64,000 bases of DNA, from assembly GCA_014650015.1 (NCBI GenBank), contig BMUD01000017.1, positions 113,559 through 177,558 of the forward strand. Reading direction: 5' to 3'. The notes under the pieces are model-generated. The model was not told the DNA's origin and did no database searches. It saw only the letters and a list, made by a program, of their open reading frames with translations. The position numbers were made by a program, and so were the translations under genes. The stretch comes from Streptomyces griseoloalbus. Its GTDB lineage: Bacteria > Actinomycetota > Actinomycetes > Streptomycetales > Streptomycetaceae. Below are positions 24,530-31,961 of the stretch, piece by piece. How positions within the stretch are numbered: position 1 is the first letter of the stretch; each line of letters begins with the position of its first letter.

Positions 24530-26365
24530 TTGCCGAGCAAGTCGTCCGCGCGCCTCGCCGCGCTCACCGTCGCCGCCGTGTGCTGCGCGTCCGCCACCCA
24601 GATCGTCGTCCTCCCCACGCCCGCGCACGCGGACACCGTGCGCATCCATGACGTCCAGGGCGACACCCGCGTCTCGCCGTACGCCGGCCGGCAGGTCACC
24701 GACGTGACCGGAATCGTCACCGGCATCCGCGCCTACGGCTCGTCCCGCGGCTTCTGGATCCAGGACCCCGCCCCGGACGCCGACCCCGCCACCAGCGAGG
24801 GCGTCTTCGTCTTCACGAGTTCCACCCCGAAGGGGGTGGCGGTCGGCGACGCCGTCACCGTCTCCGGCACGGTCTCGGAGTACGTCCCCGGCGGCACGTC
24901 CTCCGGCAACCAGTCCCTGACGCAGATCACGCGCCCGGCCGTCACGGTCGTCTCCAGCGGCAACCCGCTCCCCGCCCCCACCACCATCGACGCGAGCTCC
25001 GTCCCCGCCGCCTACACCCCGGCCGGCGACCCCGCCGCGAACGGCTCGATCAACGCCCTCCCGCTGCGCCCCGCCCGGTACGCCCTGGACCACTACGAGT
25101 CCCTGGAGGGCATGAACGTCCGCGTCGCCGACACCCGGGTGGTGGGCGCCACCGACCCGTACACGGAACTCTGGGTCACGGTGAAGCCCCGCGAGCACCG
25201 CACGCACCGCGGCGGCACGGTCTACGGCTCCTACGACGCCCAGAACACCGGCCGCCTCCAGATCCAGTCGCTGGGCAGGGCGGCCGACTTCCCCGACGCG
25301 AACGTCGGCGACACCCTCGCCGGCACCACCTCGGGCCCGCTGGACTACAACCAGTACGGCGGCTACACCCTCGTGGCCAACGAGCTCGGCACGCTCCGGG
25401 CCGCGCATCTCCGGCGCGAGACGACCCGCGAGCAGCGCACCGGCGAACTGGCGGTGGCGACCTACAACGTCGAGAACCTCGACCCCTCCGACGGCACCTT
25501 CGCCGCGCACGCCGCCGCGATCGTGCACAACCTGAAGTCGCCCGACATCGTGTCCCTGGAGGAGATCCAGGACAACAACGGCGCCACCGACGACGGCACG
25601 GTGGCGGCCGACCGGACGATGGCCGGGCTCATCGACGCCATCGCAGCGGCGGGCGGCCCGCGCTACGACTGGCGCTCGATCGACCCGGCCGACAAGTCCG
25701 ACGGCGGCGAGCCCGGCGGCAACATCCGCCAGGCCTTCCTCTTCAACCCGGACCGGGTCTCCTTCACCGACCGGTCCGGCGGCGACGCCACCACCCCCGC
25801 CGACGTCACCAAGATCCACGGCAAGGCGGCCCTGACTCTCTCACCGGGCCGCGTCGACCCGGCCTCCGAGGCCTTCGAGAACAGCCGCAAGCCGCTGGCC
25901 GGCGAGTTCGTCTTCCGCGGCCGCACGGTGATCGTGATCGCCAACCACTTCGCCTCCAAGGGCGGCGACCAGGGCCTGACCGCGCAGTACCAGCCGCCGT
26001 CCCGCAGCTCGGAGGACCAGCGCCACCTCCAGGCCCGGGCCGTCCACGACTTCACCGCGAAGATCCTCAAGGCGCAGAAGAGCGCGGACGTCGTGGTCCT
26101 CGGCGACATCAACGACTTCGAGTTCTCCACCACGACCGACCTCCTCGAGGGCGACGGCACCCTCTGGTCGGCCGTCAAGTCCCTCCCCGAGGCGGAGCGT
26201 TACTCCTACGTCTACCAGGGCAACAGCCAGGCCCTGGACCAGATCCTGATCAGCCCGTCGATCCGCCGTTCCCGCGCCTTCAGCTACGACAGCGTGCACA
26301 TCAACGCCGAGTTCCACGACCAGATCAGCGACCACGACCCGCAGGTCCTGCGCTTCCGCCCGTAG
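24530..26365 (+). CDS. Secreted endonuclease/exonuclease/phosphatase-family nuclease
   Basis: A 611-residue exported protein. The start is TTG 24530 with GGAGGG seven bases before; it begins a Sec signal peptide ending near PAHADTVRI. Residues about 38-280 form an OB-fold region like YhcR/NucH-type nucleases. The C-terminal EEP domain has the catalytic motifs ATYNVENLDPSD, LEEIQDNNG, IANHFASKG, VLGDINDFEFS and ISDHDPQVLRF (Mg2+-binding Asn/Glu, His-Asn, Asp-His pair). Large extracellular DNases of this layout scavenge DNA, often for phosphate. A TTGACA hexamer occurs about 100 bp upstream but no convincing -10 was found. Confidence 0.9.
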   Translation: MPSKSSARLAALTVAAVCCASATQIVVLPTPAHADTVRIHDVQGDTRVSPYAGRQVTDVTGIVTGIRAYGSSRGFWIQDPAPDADPATSEGVFVFTSSTPKGVAVGDAVTVSGTVSEYVPGGTSSGNQSLTQITRPAVTVVSSGNPLPAPTTIDASSVPAAYTPAGDPAANGSINALPLRPARYALDHYESLEGMNVRVADTRVVGATDPYTELWVTVKPREHRTHRGGTVYGSYDAQNTGRLQIQSLGRAADFPDANVGDTLAGTTSGPLDYNQYGGYTLVANELGTLRAAHLRRETTREQRTGELAVATYNVENLDPSDGTFAAHAAAIVHNLKSPDIVSLEEIQDNNGATDDGTVAADRTMAGLIDAIAAAGGPRYDWRSIDPADKSDGGEPGGNIRQAFLFNPDRVSFTDRSGGDATTPADVTKIHGKAALTLSPGRVDPASEAFENSRKPLAGEFVFRGRTVIVIANHFASKGGDQGLTAQYQPPSRSSEDQRHLQARAVHDFTAKILKAQKSADVVVLGDINDFEFSTTTDLLEGDGTLWSAVKSLPEAERYSYVYQGNSQALDQILISPSIRRSRAFSYDSVHINAEFHDQISDHDPQVLRFRP

Positions 26366-26373
26366 TCACGCCC

Positions 26374-26396
26374 GGGGCCGGCCGTCAGCCGGCCCC
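26374..26396. terminator. Bidirectional terminator hairpin
   Basis: A perfect 9-bp stem GGGGCCGGC (26374-26382) with a 5-base loop and complement (26388-26396), between the convergent nuclease and ABM genes. It overlaps the last codons and stop of the minus-strand gene. Confidence 0.8.
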
Positions 26397-27086
26397 GCCG
26401 GGCACGAGCCCGAGAGCGTGCTCGTACCGCCGAACGGTGCTGCTCTTCAGGCCGGGCCAGCTCCGCACCCGCTGCCACGCGGCGGCCCCCGACCCGACCC
26501 CCTGCCCCGGCGCGGCCAGCGCCGCGGCATGCGCGCCGGCAGTCTCCCACTCGGCGTAGTTGAGCACGCGGTTCCCCTCGGCCCCGAGGTGAAAGTGTGC
26601 GGAGATGCCGCCGGCGGGCGGGTCGGGCTCACCCTCCAGAGCCTCGAAGACACCGTCGACCCACCCCCGCAGCCGCCCGAAGTCGCTCCCCTCGAACTCC
26701 ACGTCGACGATCACGACACACCCGGGAACGGGTCCACCCTCCCGGACCCCGCTGCGATAGTGGCGGTACCGGTGCAGCGCCACCCGCTCGATCCCCGGCA
26801 CGGCGGTGTCGATCTCGTCCACCCGCTCCTGCCGGTGCGTCTTCACGAACGACTCGTACGCCCCCTCACTCGCCCACTGCGAGTAATGCAGCAGCGTGTC
26901 CCCGTCCTCGCCGACGTAGACGTGGTACCCGAGCAGGTCACGGGCCGGCCAGGCCCGCCGCTCCCAGGTCCGCCCGATCGCCTCGACGGTCTGCGTCTGC
27001 CGTTCGGGCGTCCCCACCCGCCAGGTGCTGAAAAGGGACGCGCCGATCCGGGGATCGGCGGGATCGGGCTGCTGGGTCGTACGCAT
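26385..27086 (-). CDS. Antibiotic biosynthesis monooxygenase (ABM)-domain protein, SoxR-type promoter
   Basis: A 233-residue protein with two ferredoxin-like ABM domains. The first (about 14-110) shows LLGYHVYVGEDGDTLLHYSQ with the His/Trp-type pattern (HYSQWASEGAYESF); the second (about 120-220) repeats it as RVLNYAEWETAGAHAA. Such proteins oxidise or bind quinone-like compounds. ATG 27086 starts the frame. About 50 bp upstream lies a near-perfect SoxR operator. In Streptomyces coelicolor SoxR controls a small set of genes, including a monooxygenase of this type, so this is probably the orthologue, induced by redox-active metabolites such as actinorhodin-like quinones. The enzymatic reaction is not known. 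Confidence 0.85.
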   Translation of the reverse strand: MRTTQQPDPADPRIGASLFSTWRVGTPERQTQTVEAIGRTWERRAWPARDLLGYHVYVGEDGDTLLHYSQWASEGAYESFVKTHRQERVDEIDTAVPGIERVALHRYRHYRSGVREGGPVPGCVVIVDVEFEGSDFGRLRGWVDGVFEALEGEPDPPAGGISAHFHLGAEGNRVLNYAEWETAGAHAAALAAPGQGVGSGAAAWQRVRSWPGLKSSTVRRYEHALGLVPGGAG

Positions 27087-27132
27087 GGCTTACTTCCTCC
27101 GCTGGTGGGCGAACGCGACGACACCACCCTCC

Positions 27133-27156
27133 GACCTCAACCGTGCTTGAGGTCAA
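27133..27156 (-). promoter_or_regulatory. SoxR-type operator within promoter
   Basis: A dyad GACCTCAA (27133-27140) and TTGAGGTC (27147-27154) with a 6-bp centre. On the minus strand it overlaps a TTGACC -35 (27156-27151); a 19-bp spacer leads to GAGGGT as possible -10. The long spacer with central dyad is the MerR/SoxR arrangement. Confidence 0.7.
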
Positions 27157-27253
27157 GGGGGTTCCGCGTACGTCCGCGAAGGGAGCCGGCCGGGTGCGCC
27201 CCCCGGCCGGCCCGGCCCCGCCCCACCCGCCGACCGTCGTCACCCGCGGCTGC

Positions 27254-27610
27254 TCAGCAACGATGATGCCGCCGCATCACCACACCCGCGGCGACGACCA
27301 CCGCCACCACCGCGGAGGCGAGGAGAATCGGCTTCCGTTGCCGAGCCCCGACCTCGCCGGCATGCGCGGCACTGCTCCGCATCTGCACGGTCATCGCCCC
27401 GGCCCGGTCCCGAAGGTCGTCGGCCCGCGCCCGCGCCCGCCCCTTCACGTCCATCTTGCCCGCCAACTCCTCGACAGTGTCGCCGAGTTCGTGTCGCGTC
27501 TGCTCGATCTGCCGCCGCAGCTCGTCCGGCCCCTTGGCCCCCCGCCCCGCCGCGGCGCTCTCCGCGGCCGCGTCCACATGGGACCCCGCGCGCCTCACAT
27601 CGTGCGTCAT
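27254..27610 (-). CDS. DUF3618 domain membrane protein
   Basis: A 118-residue protein. The DUF3618 core is PDELRRQIEQTRHELGDTVE followed by ELAGKMDVKGRARA (about 28-65), a helical coiled-coil segment, then one membrane helix (ILLASAVVAVVVAAGVVM, about 95-112) and a short basic tail. ATG 27610 overlaps the stop of the upstream holin-like gene (ATGA). These pairs are common in actinobacteria and are linked to envelope stress, but no biochemical function is established. Confidence 0.85.
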   Translation of the reverse strand: MTHDVRRAGSHVDAAAESAAAGRGAKGPDELRRQIEQTRHELGDTVEELAGKMDVKGRARARADDLRDRAGAMTVQMRSSAAHAGEVGARQRKPILLASAVVAVVVAAGVVMRRHHRC

Positions 27611-28023
27611 CGGTGCGCCCTTCCCTTGATTTCCTCCACATCGGCCTTCACGCTGCCCAGCGTCCGCTCGGGCTTGGGCGGTGTGGCCCGGCGCAACTGC
27701 CCGCGACCGGCGAGAGCCAGCAGGCCCGCGATGACGAACAGCACCCCGGTGATGATCAGCGCCGCCGCCCACAGGGGCAGCACCAGGTCGAGCGCGACGA
27801 CACCCGTCGCGGCCAGCGCGAGCAGCCCCGCGTAGGCGAACGCCCCCGCCGCGCCCAGCATCCCGCCGCCGCGCCCGGCCCGACGGCCCTTCTCCGTCAG
27901 TTCCTCCTTGGCGAGGGCCACTTCCTGCCGTGCGAGCCGTGAGATCTGTTCGGTGGCCTGCCCCACGAGCTCACCCACGCTGTGCTCGTCGCGAACCCGC
28001 CGCTGTTCGATGGTTCCGGTCAC
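27607..28023 (-). CDS. Holin-superfamily-III-like membrane protein (DUF1469/Phage_holin_3_6)
   Basis: A 138-residue protein. N-terminal amphipathic helix (VGELVGQATEQISRLARQEV, about 15-34; then ALAKEELTEKGRR), then two hydrophobic segments (about 55-75 and 80-102) and a basic tail. GTG 28023 is preceded by GAGGAGG with seven bases between, which decides the start. It is first in a two-gene operon with the DUF3618 gene. Despite the family name it is not in a prophage; in actinobacteria such proteins are chromosomal envelope components. Confidence 0.85.
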   Translation of the reverse strand: MTGTIEQRRVRDEHSVGELVGQATEQISRLARQEVALAKEELTEKGRRAGRGGGMLGAAGAFAYAGLLALAATGVVALDLVLPLWAAALIITGVLFVIAGLLALAGRGQLRRATPPKPERTLGSVKADVEEIKGRAHR

Positions 28024-28088
28024 GACGCTGCCTCCTCTCGGTCGGGACCCCCGGGTACCCCCAGCCACTCACCCTTATCCATGAAGCA

Positions 28089-28122
28089 CCACTTACGAAT
28101 ACCCGACAGCACATTTAAGTGG
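28089..28122. promoter_or_regulatory. Inverted repeat in the holin-like/dapA divergent promoter region
   Basis: CCACTTA (28089-28095) and TAAGTGG (28116-28122), 20 bp apart. It lies between the divergent gene starts at 28023 and 28155 and may be an operator shared by both. Confidence 0.35.
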
Positions 28123-28154
28123 AACTTCACGACCGCGCGGCCGACACTACCCCC

Positions 28155-29039
28155 ATGACCCCACCCTTCGGCCGCACCCTGTGCGCGATGATCACCCCGT
28201 TCACCCCCACCGGCGCGCTCGACCTGGACGGCGCCCAGGAACTGGCCGACCACCTGGTCACGCGCGGCTGCGACGGCCTGGTCCTGTCCGGCACCACGGG
28301 CGAGTCCCCCACCACCACGGACGCGGAGAAGTCCGCTCTCGTCACGGCGGTACGCCAGGCGATCGGCGCCCGCGCGACGATCGTCGCGGGCATCGGCACC
28401 CCCGACACCCTCCACACCGTCGAGCTGGCCCGCGAGGCCGAGAAGTCCGGCGCCGACGGCCTCCTGGTGGTCGCCCCGTACTACAGCCGCCCCCCGCAGG
28501 ACGCGATCGAGGCCCACTTCCGCCGGATCGCGGACGCCACGAACCTCCCCCTGGCCCTCTACGACATCCCGGCCCGCACCGGCACCCGCATCGAGCCCGA
28601 CACCCTGCTCCGTCTCGCCGGGCACCCCCGGATCGTGGCGGTCAAGGACTGCTCGTACGACTTCCTGGCCGCCCAGAAGATCCTCTCCCGCACCGACCTC
28701 GCCTACTACGCGGGCTGCGACGAGCACAACCTCGCCCTCTACGCCGTCGGCGGCGCCGGCTGTGTCAGCACGGCCGCCAACGTCGCCCCCGGCCACGTCC
28801 GCGCCGTCCTGGACGCCTTCGACGCGGGTGAGACGGCCCGCGCGGCGCGCCTCCAGCAGCAGGTCACTCCCCTCATCGAGGCGATGATGTCGAACGGTCT
28901 CCCCGGCACCGTCACGGCCAAGGCCCTCCTCACCACCCAGGGCCTCCCCGCAGGCCCGGTCCGCCCACCCCTGAGGCCCGCCGACCGGGAGACGACCGAC
29001 GGGCTCAGGGCGGCCTACGACGTGCTGACAGCCGCATGA
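28155..29039 (+). CDS. dapA: 4-hydroxy-tetrahydrodipicolinate synthase
   Basis: A 294-residue TIM-barrel enzyme that condenses pyruvate and aspartate semialdehyde, the first step of diaminopimelate/lysine synthesis. All key residues are seen: GTTGESPTT (Thr-Thr proton relay, about 41-49), ALYDIPARTGTRI (catalytic Tyr about 132, Arg about 137) and IVAVKDCSYD (Schiff-base Lys about 160). The ATG at 28155 gives the usual family length; there is no ribosome-binding site there, and an in-frame GTG at 28119 is an alternative. dapD lies nearby at 29571, supporting the lysine pathway role. Streptomyces usually carries more than one dapA. Confidence 0.9.
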   Translation: MTPPFGRTLCAMITPFTPTGALDLDGAQELADHLVTRGCDGLVLSGTTGESPTTTDAEKSALVTAVRQAIGARATIVAGIGTPDTLHTVELAREAEKSGADGLLVVAPYYSRPPQDAIEAHFRRIADATNLPLALYDIPARTGTRIEPDTLLRLAGHPRIVAVKDCSYDFLAAQKILSRTDLAYYAGCDEHNLALYAVGGAGCVSTAANVAPGHVRAVLDAFDAGETARAARLQQQVTPLIEAMMSNGLPGTVTAKALLTTQGLPAGPVRPPLRPADRETTDGLRAAYDVLTAA

Positions 29040-29130
29040 CGCGGCTCACCGCCGGACGAATTCCGGCTCCCACCGCCCCTGTGGACGCGTGCGGACCGCT
29101 CCCGCTGTGCCACCGCACGGCGCACGCACG

Positions 29131-29183
29131 AAAAAGCGGGCCGGAACCGCATCGCGTGTGACAACGCGTGTGGTCCGGCCCGC
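29131..29183 (-). terminator. Intrinsic terminator with U-tract
   Basis: A perfect 10-bp stem (GCGGGCCGGA at 29136-29145 with complement at 29174-29183), an inner CGCGT/ACGCG pair, and, reading on the minus strand, TTTTT directly after the stem (29135-29131). It is a canonical terminator for the small secreted-protein gene and can also stop dapA transcription. Confidence 0.85.
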
Positions 29184-29197
29184 CGAAGCGAGGGCCT

Positions 29198-29437
29198 TCA
29201 GTCCCAGACGTAACCGTCCCCGACGAGCAGGAAGTGCTCCAGCACGTCCTCCGCGGGGTCGTCGATCTGCCCCGTGTTGGCGTTGAGCAGTCCGAACCGG
29301 TGACCGTTGTGGGAGCCCGTGTTGGTCTCGTCCGCGTGGGCGGAACCCGCCAGCGTCCCGCACAGCATCAGCACGGCCACCACCCCCATCACTCCGACCG
29401 CATAGCGGAGTACGCCCCACACCCACTCGTTCGTCAT
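29198..29437 (-). CDS. Small secreted protein, unknown function
   Basis: A 79-residue precursor. A hydrophobic segment (about 10-32) ends in SAHADETN, a good signal peptidase I site, leaving a mature peptide of about 44 residues: acidic, His/Asn-rich at first (TGSHNGHRFG), then NANTGQIDDPAEDVLEHFL and a VGDGYVWD end. No cysteines in the mature part. The gene has its own strong intrinsic terminator and starts at ATG 29437. I recognise no named family. It could be a cell-wall-associated or signalling peptide; this is speculation. Confidence 0.7.
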   Translation of the reverse strand: MTNEWVWGVLRYAVGVMGVVAVLMLCGTLAGSAHADETNTGSHNGHRFGLLNANTGQIDDPAEDVLEHFLLVGDGYVWD

Positions 29438-29536
29438 CGCCCGTCCCCATTTCTGTATGTCAGTCGTCCCGGCGTCTGATCGGACTCTGTGTCCACCCGT
29501 TCATCTGCCAAAACGACCCCGAAGTCACGGGGAGTA

Positions 29537-29558
29537 ACCCATACGTGAGCGTGTGGGT
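29537..29558. terminator. Weak hairpin after dapD
   Basis: ACCCATACG (29537-29545), loop TGAG, CGTGTGGGT (29550-29558): a 9-bp stem with one G-T pair, 12 bp past the dapD stop. Confidence 0.45.
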
Positions 29559-29570
29559 GTGACGGCCGGG

Positions 29571-30560
29571 TCAGTTGTGGCTGTGGAGGACCTCGTTCAG
29601 GCCGCCCCAGACCGCGTTGTTCGGCCGGGCCTCGACCGTGCCGGTGACGGAGTTGCGGCGGAAGAGGATGTGGGAGGCACCGGACAGCTCACGGGCCTTG
29701 ACGACCTGGCCGTCGGGCATGGTGACGCGGGTACCCGCGGTGACGTAGAGGCCGGCCTCGACCACGCACTCGTCACCGAGGGCGATGCCGACGCCCGCCT
29801 CGGCCCCGATCAGGCAGCGCTCACCGATGCTGATGCGCACGTTGCCGCCGCCGGACAGGGTGCCCATGGTGGAGGCGCCGCCGCCGATGTCCGAGCCGTC
29901 GCCGATCACGACACCGGCGGAGATGCGGCCCTCGACCATCGAGGTGCCGAGCGTGCCGGCGTTGAAGTTGACGAAGCCCTCGTGCATGACGGTGGTGCCC
30001 TCGGCGAGGTGCGCGCCGAGCCGCACCCGGTCGGCGTCGGCGATCCGCACGCCCTTCGGGGCGACGTAGTCCGTCATGCGCGGGAACTTGTCGACGGACG
30101 TCACGGCCAGGTGCAGGCCCTCGGCGCGGGCGTTGAGCCGCACCTTCTCGAGGTCGTCGACGGCGACCGGGCCGAGCGAGGTCCAGGCGACGTTGGCGAG
30201 GAAGGCGAAGATGCCGTCGAGGTTCTGGCCGTGCGGCTGGACCAGGCGGTGGGAGAGCAGGTGGAGGCGCAGGTAGACGTCGTGCGCGTCGATCGGCTTC
30301 TCGTCCAGCGAGGAGATGACCGTGCGGACCGCGACGACCTCGACCCCCCGGCGGGCGTCCGGACCGACCGCCGCGGTCGCGCCGCCGCCCAGCAGTTCCG
30401 CGGCCCGCTCGGCGGAGAGCCGCTCCGTGCCGGACGGGCCGGGGTCGGCGGCCAGTACGGGGGCGGGGAACCAGGTGTCGAGAACGGTGCCGTCGGCGGC
30501 GAGGGTGGCGAGGCCGGCGGCCACCGCGCCGGTGGTGCTGTGAGCAGTCGTGTCGGTCAT
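29571..30560 (-). CDS. dapD: 2,3,4,5-tetrahydropyridine-2,6-dicarboxylate N-succinyltransferase
   Basis: A 329-residue enzyme of the actinobacterial DapD type, which succinylates tetrahydrodipicolinate in the lysine/diaminopimelate pathway. The N-terminal domain ends around residue 150; the C-terminal left-handed beta-helix shows the hexapeptide pattern ([20 protein letters not shown], then [20 protein letters not shown]). [14 protein letters not shown] is conserved in the family. ATG 30560 starts the frame. It lies downstream of an SMR gene across a gap filled with 26-bp repeats. Confidence 0.92.
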   Translation of the reverse strand: MTDTTAHSTTGAVAAGLATLAADGTVLDTWFPAPVLAADPGPSGTERLSAERAAELLGGGATAAVGPDARRGVEVVAVRTVISSLDEKPIDAHDVYLRLHLLSHRLVQPHGQNLDGIFAFLANVAWTSLGPVAVDDLEKVRLNARAEGLHLAVTSVDKFPRMTDYVAPKGVRIADADRVRLGAHLAEGTTVMHEGFVNFNAGTLGTSMVEGRISAGVVIGDGSDIGGGASTMGTLSGGGNVRISIGERCLIGAEAGVGIALGDECVVEAGLYVTAGTRVTMPDGQVVKARELSGASHILFRRNSVTGTVEARPNNAVWGGLNEVLHSHN

Positions 30561-30638
30561 AAGGGCAACCTAACCGCCTGGTGGCCACGGACGCGAACCG
30601 GTCCGGGCCATGTCTCAGGGGGCGGTCCGTCAGGGCGA

Positions 30639-30766
30639 GCCGTCAGCACGATCCGGCGGTGCGAGCCGTCAGCACGCGCCGTCGGTGCGGTCGCGTCAGT
30701 GCACCCGGCAGTGCGGTCGCGTCCATGGGATCCGCCCACGACGGTCAGTGCGCCCCGCCCATGTTC
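30639..30766. repeat. 26-bp tandem repeat including the 3' end of the SMR gene
   Basis: Units start at 30639, 30665, 30691 and 30717 and a fifth, starting at 30742, is the end of the SMR coding region with its stop. A shared core reads roughly GYCGTCAGYRCRC-CCGGCRGTGCGR. Units 1-3 and the gene end each hold TCA (TGA on the minus strand). A partial unit continues to about 30622. Confidence 0.85.
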
Positions 30767-31065
30767 AGCACCACCACCCCGGCGATGATCAGCCCGATGC
30801 CCGCGGCCTTGGCGAGGGTGAGTCCCTCACCGAGGAACATCGTCCCGATCGCCGCGATGACGGCCGTCCCCGCCCCGGACCAGATGGCGTACGCCGTCCC
30901 GACCGACAGGGACTTCAGGGTCTGCGCGAGCAGCGCGAACGCGATCAGGTACCCGACGACGGTGACGAGCGAGGGCCACGGACGGCTGAACCCCTCGCTG
31001 TACTTCATGGCGGTCGTACCGACGACTTCGGCTGCGATGGCTCCGGCGAGCAGTGCGTACCCCAT
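30745..31065 (-). CDS. Small multidrug resistance (SMR) family transporter
   Basis: A 106-residue protein with four membrane helices. The essential Glu is in LAGAIAAEVVGTTAMKYSEG (residue 14), as in EmrE-type exporters; AYAIWSGAGTAVIAAIGTMF (about 58-77) is the family signature. The start is ATG 31065. A terminator for the suf operon sits just upstream, so it is transcribed separately from suf. Probably exports cationic drugs or guanidinium-like compounds. Confidence 0.92.
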   Translation of the reverse strand: MGYALLAGAIAAEVVGTTAMKYSEGFSRPWPSLVTVVGYLIAFALLAQTLKSLSVGTAYAIWSGAGTAVIAAIGTMFLGEGLTLAKAAGIGLIIAGVVVLNMGGAH

Positions 31066-31099
31066 GACGGCGATCGTAGCCAGCGGGCCGAAACGCGAG

Positions 31100-31128
31100 T
31101 GGCCCCCGGCAAGAGGTGCCGGGGGCCA
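31100..31128 (-). terminator. suf operon terminator
   Basis: A perfect 12-bp stem TGGCCCCCGGCA (31100-31111), 5-base loop, complement (31117-31128), 28 bp past the sufT stop and before the SMR gene. Confidence 0.85.
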
Positions 31129-31156
31129 CCGCACGCATCCCACGCCGCAGGGACGC

Positions 31157-31489
31157 TCAGACGTTGAAGCCGAGCGCCCGCAGCTGTTCCCGGCCGTCGT
31201 CGGTGATCTTGTCGGGGCCCCACGGCGGCATCCAGACCCAGTTGATCCGCAACTCGCTGACCAGGCCGTCCGTGGCGGACTTGGCCTGGTCCTCGATGAC
31301 GTCGGTCAGCGGGCAGGCCGCCGAGGTCAGGGTCATGTCGACGGTCGCCACATTGGAGTCGTCGATGTGAATGCCGTAGATGAGGCCGAGGTTGACGACG
31401 TCGATGCCCAGCTCGGGGTCGACGACGTCCATCAGGGCCTCGCGGAGTTCCTCCTCCGAGGCCGGCTTCATCTCCAGGGTCTCGCTCAT
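31157..31489 (-). CDS. sufT: SufT/MIP18-family Fe-S assembly protein (DUF59)
   Basis: A 110-residue protein with the DUF59 fold: ALMDVVDPELGIDVVNLGLI (about 19-38), TLTSAACPLTDVIEDQAK with the conserved Cys (about 60), and INWVWMPPWGPDKITDDGRE. It acts as an auxiliary factor in Fe-S cluster maturation. ATG 31489 overlaps the sufU stop (ATGA). Last gene of the suf operon, followed by a strong terminator. Confidence 0.92.
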   Translation of the reverse strand: MSETLEMKPASEEELREALMDVVDPELGIDVVNLGLIYGIHIDDSNVATVDMTLTSAACPLTDVIEDQAKSATDGLVSELRINWVWMPPWGPDKITDDGREQLRALGFNV

Positions 31490-31950
31490 GCCGTAGTCCT
31501 TTCGGCGTCGGCGCCCAGCGCCTGGGCCGTCGCGTCCTTCCACGCCATCCAGCTGAGGAGGGCGCACTTGACCCGGGCGGGGTACTTGGAGACACCGGCG
31601 AACGCGACCGCGTCCTCCAGCACCTCCTCCATCGCGTCGTCGGGCTCGATCTTTCCCTTGGACTGCATCAGCTCAAGGAAGGTCTCCTGGATCCGCTGCG
31701 CCTGGGCGAGGTCCTTGCCGACCAGCAGTTCGTTCAGCACGGAGGCGGAGGCCTGGCTGATGGAGCAGCCCTGACCCTCGTAACTCACGTCGCTGATGGT
31801 CGTGCCGTCGTACTTCACACGCAGTGTGATCTCGTCACCGCACGTCGGGTTGACGTGGTGCACCTCGGCGTCGCCATCCCGAAGACCCCGCCCGTGCGGG
31901 TTCTTGTAGTGGTCCAGGATGACGTCCTGGTACATGGAATCCAGCTTCAC
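31486..31950 (-). CDS. sufU: SufU-type Fe-S assembly sulfurtransferase
   Basis: A 154-residue NifU-like protein. The three Zn/cluster-ligand cysteines are in NPTCGDEITL (about 40), YEGQGCSISQASAS (about 65) and ARVKCALLSWMAWKD (about 130). It accepts persulfide sulfur from SufS and passes it to SufBCD. Start GTG 31950 with GAGGGG upstream; 11 bp after sufS stop and overlapping sufT by ATGA. Confidence 0.95.
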   Translation of the reverse strand: MKLDSMYQDVILDHYKNPHGRGLRDGDAEVHHVNPTCGDEITLRVKYDGTTISDVSYEGQGCSISQASASVLNELLVGKDLAQAQRIQETFLELMQSKGKIEPDDAMEEVLEDAVAFAGVSKYPARVKCALLSWMAWKDATAQALGADAERTTA

Positions 31951-31961
31951 GCCTCAGCCCC

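Noticed and set aside
27607-28023. Prophage remnant suggested by the holin-like gene
   Set aside because: No other phage genes; this family is a normal chromosomal envelope component in actinobacteria.
28099-28104. GGGTAT (minus strand), a SigB-like -10 before the holin-like gene
   Set aside because: No matching GNNT -35 at 14-16 bp; kept as a weak hint only.
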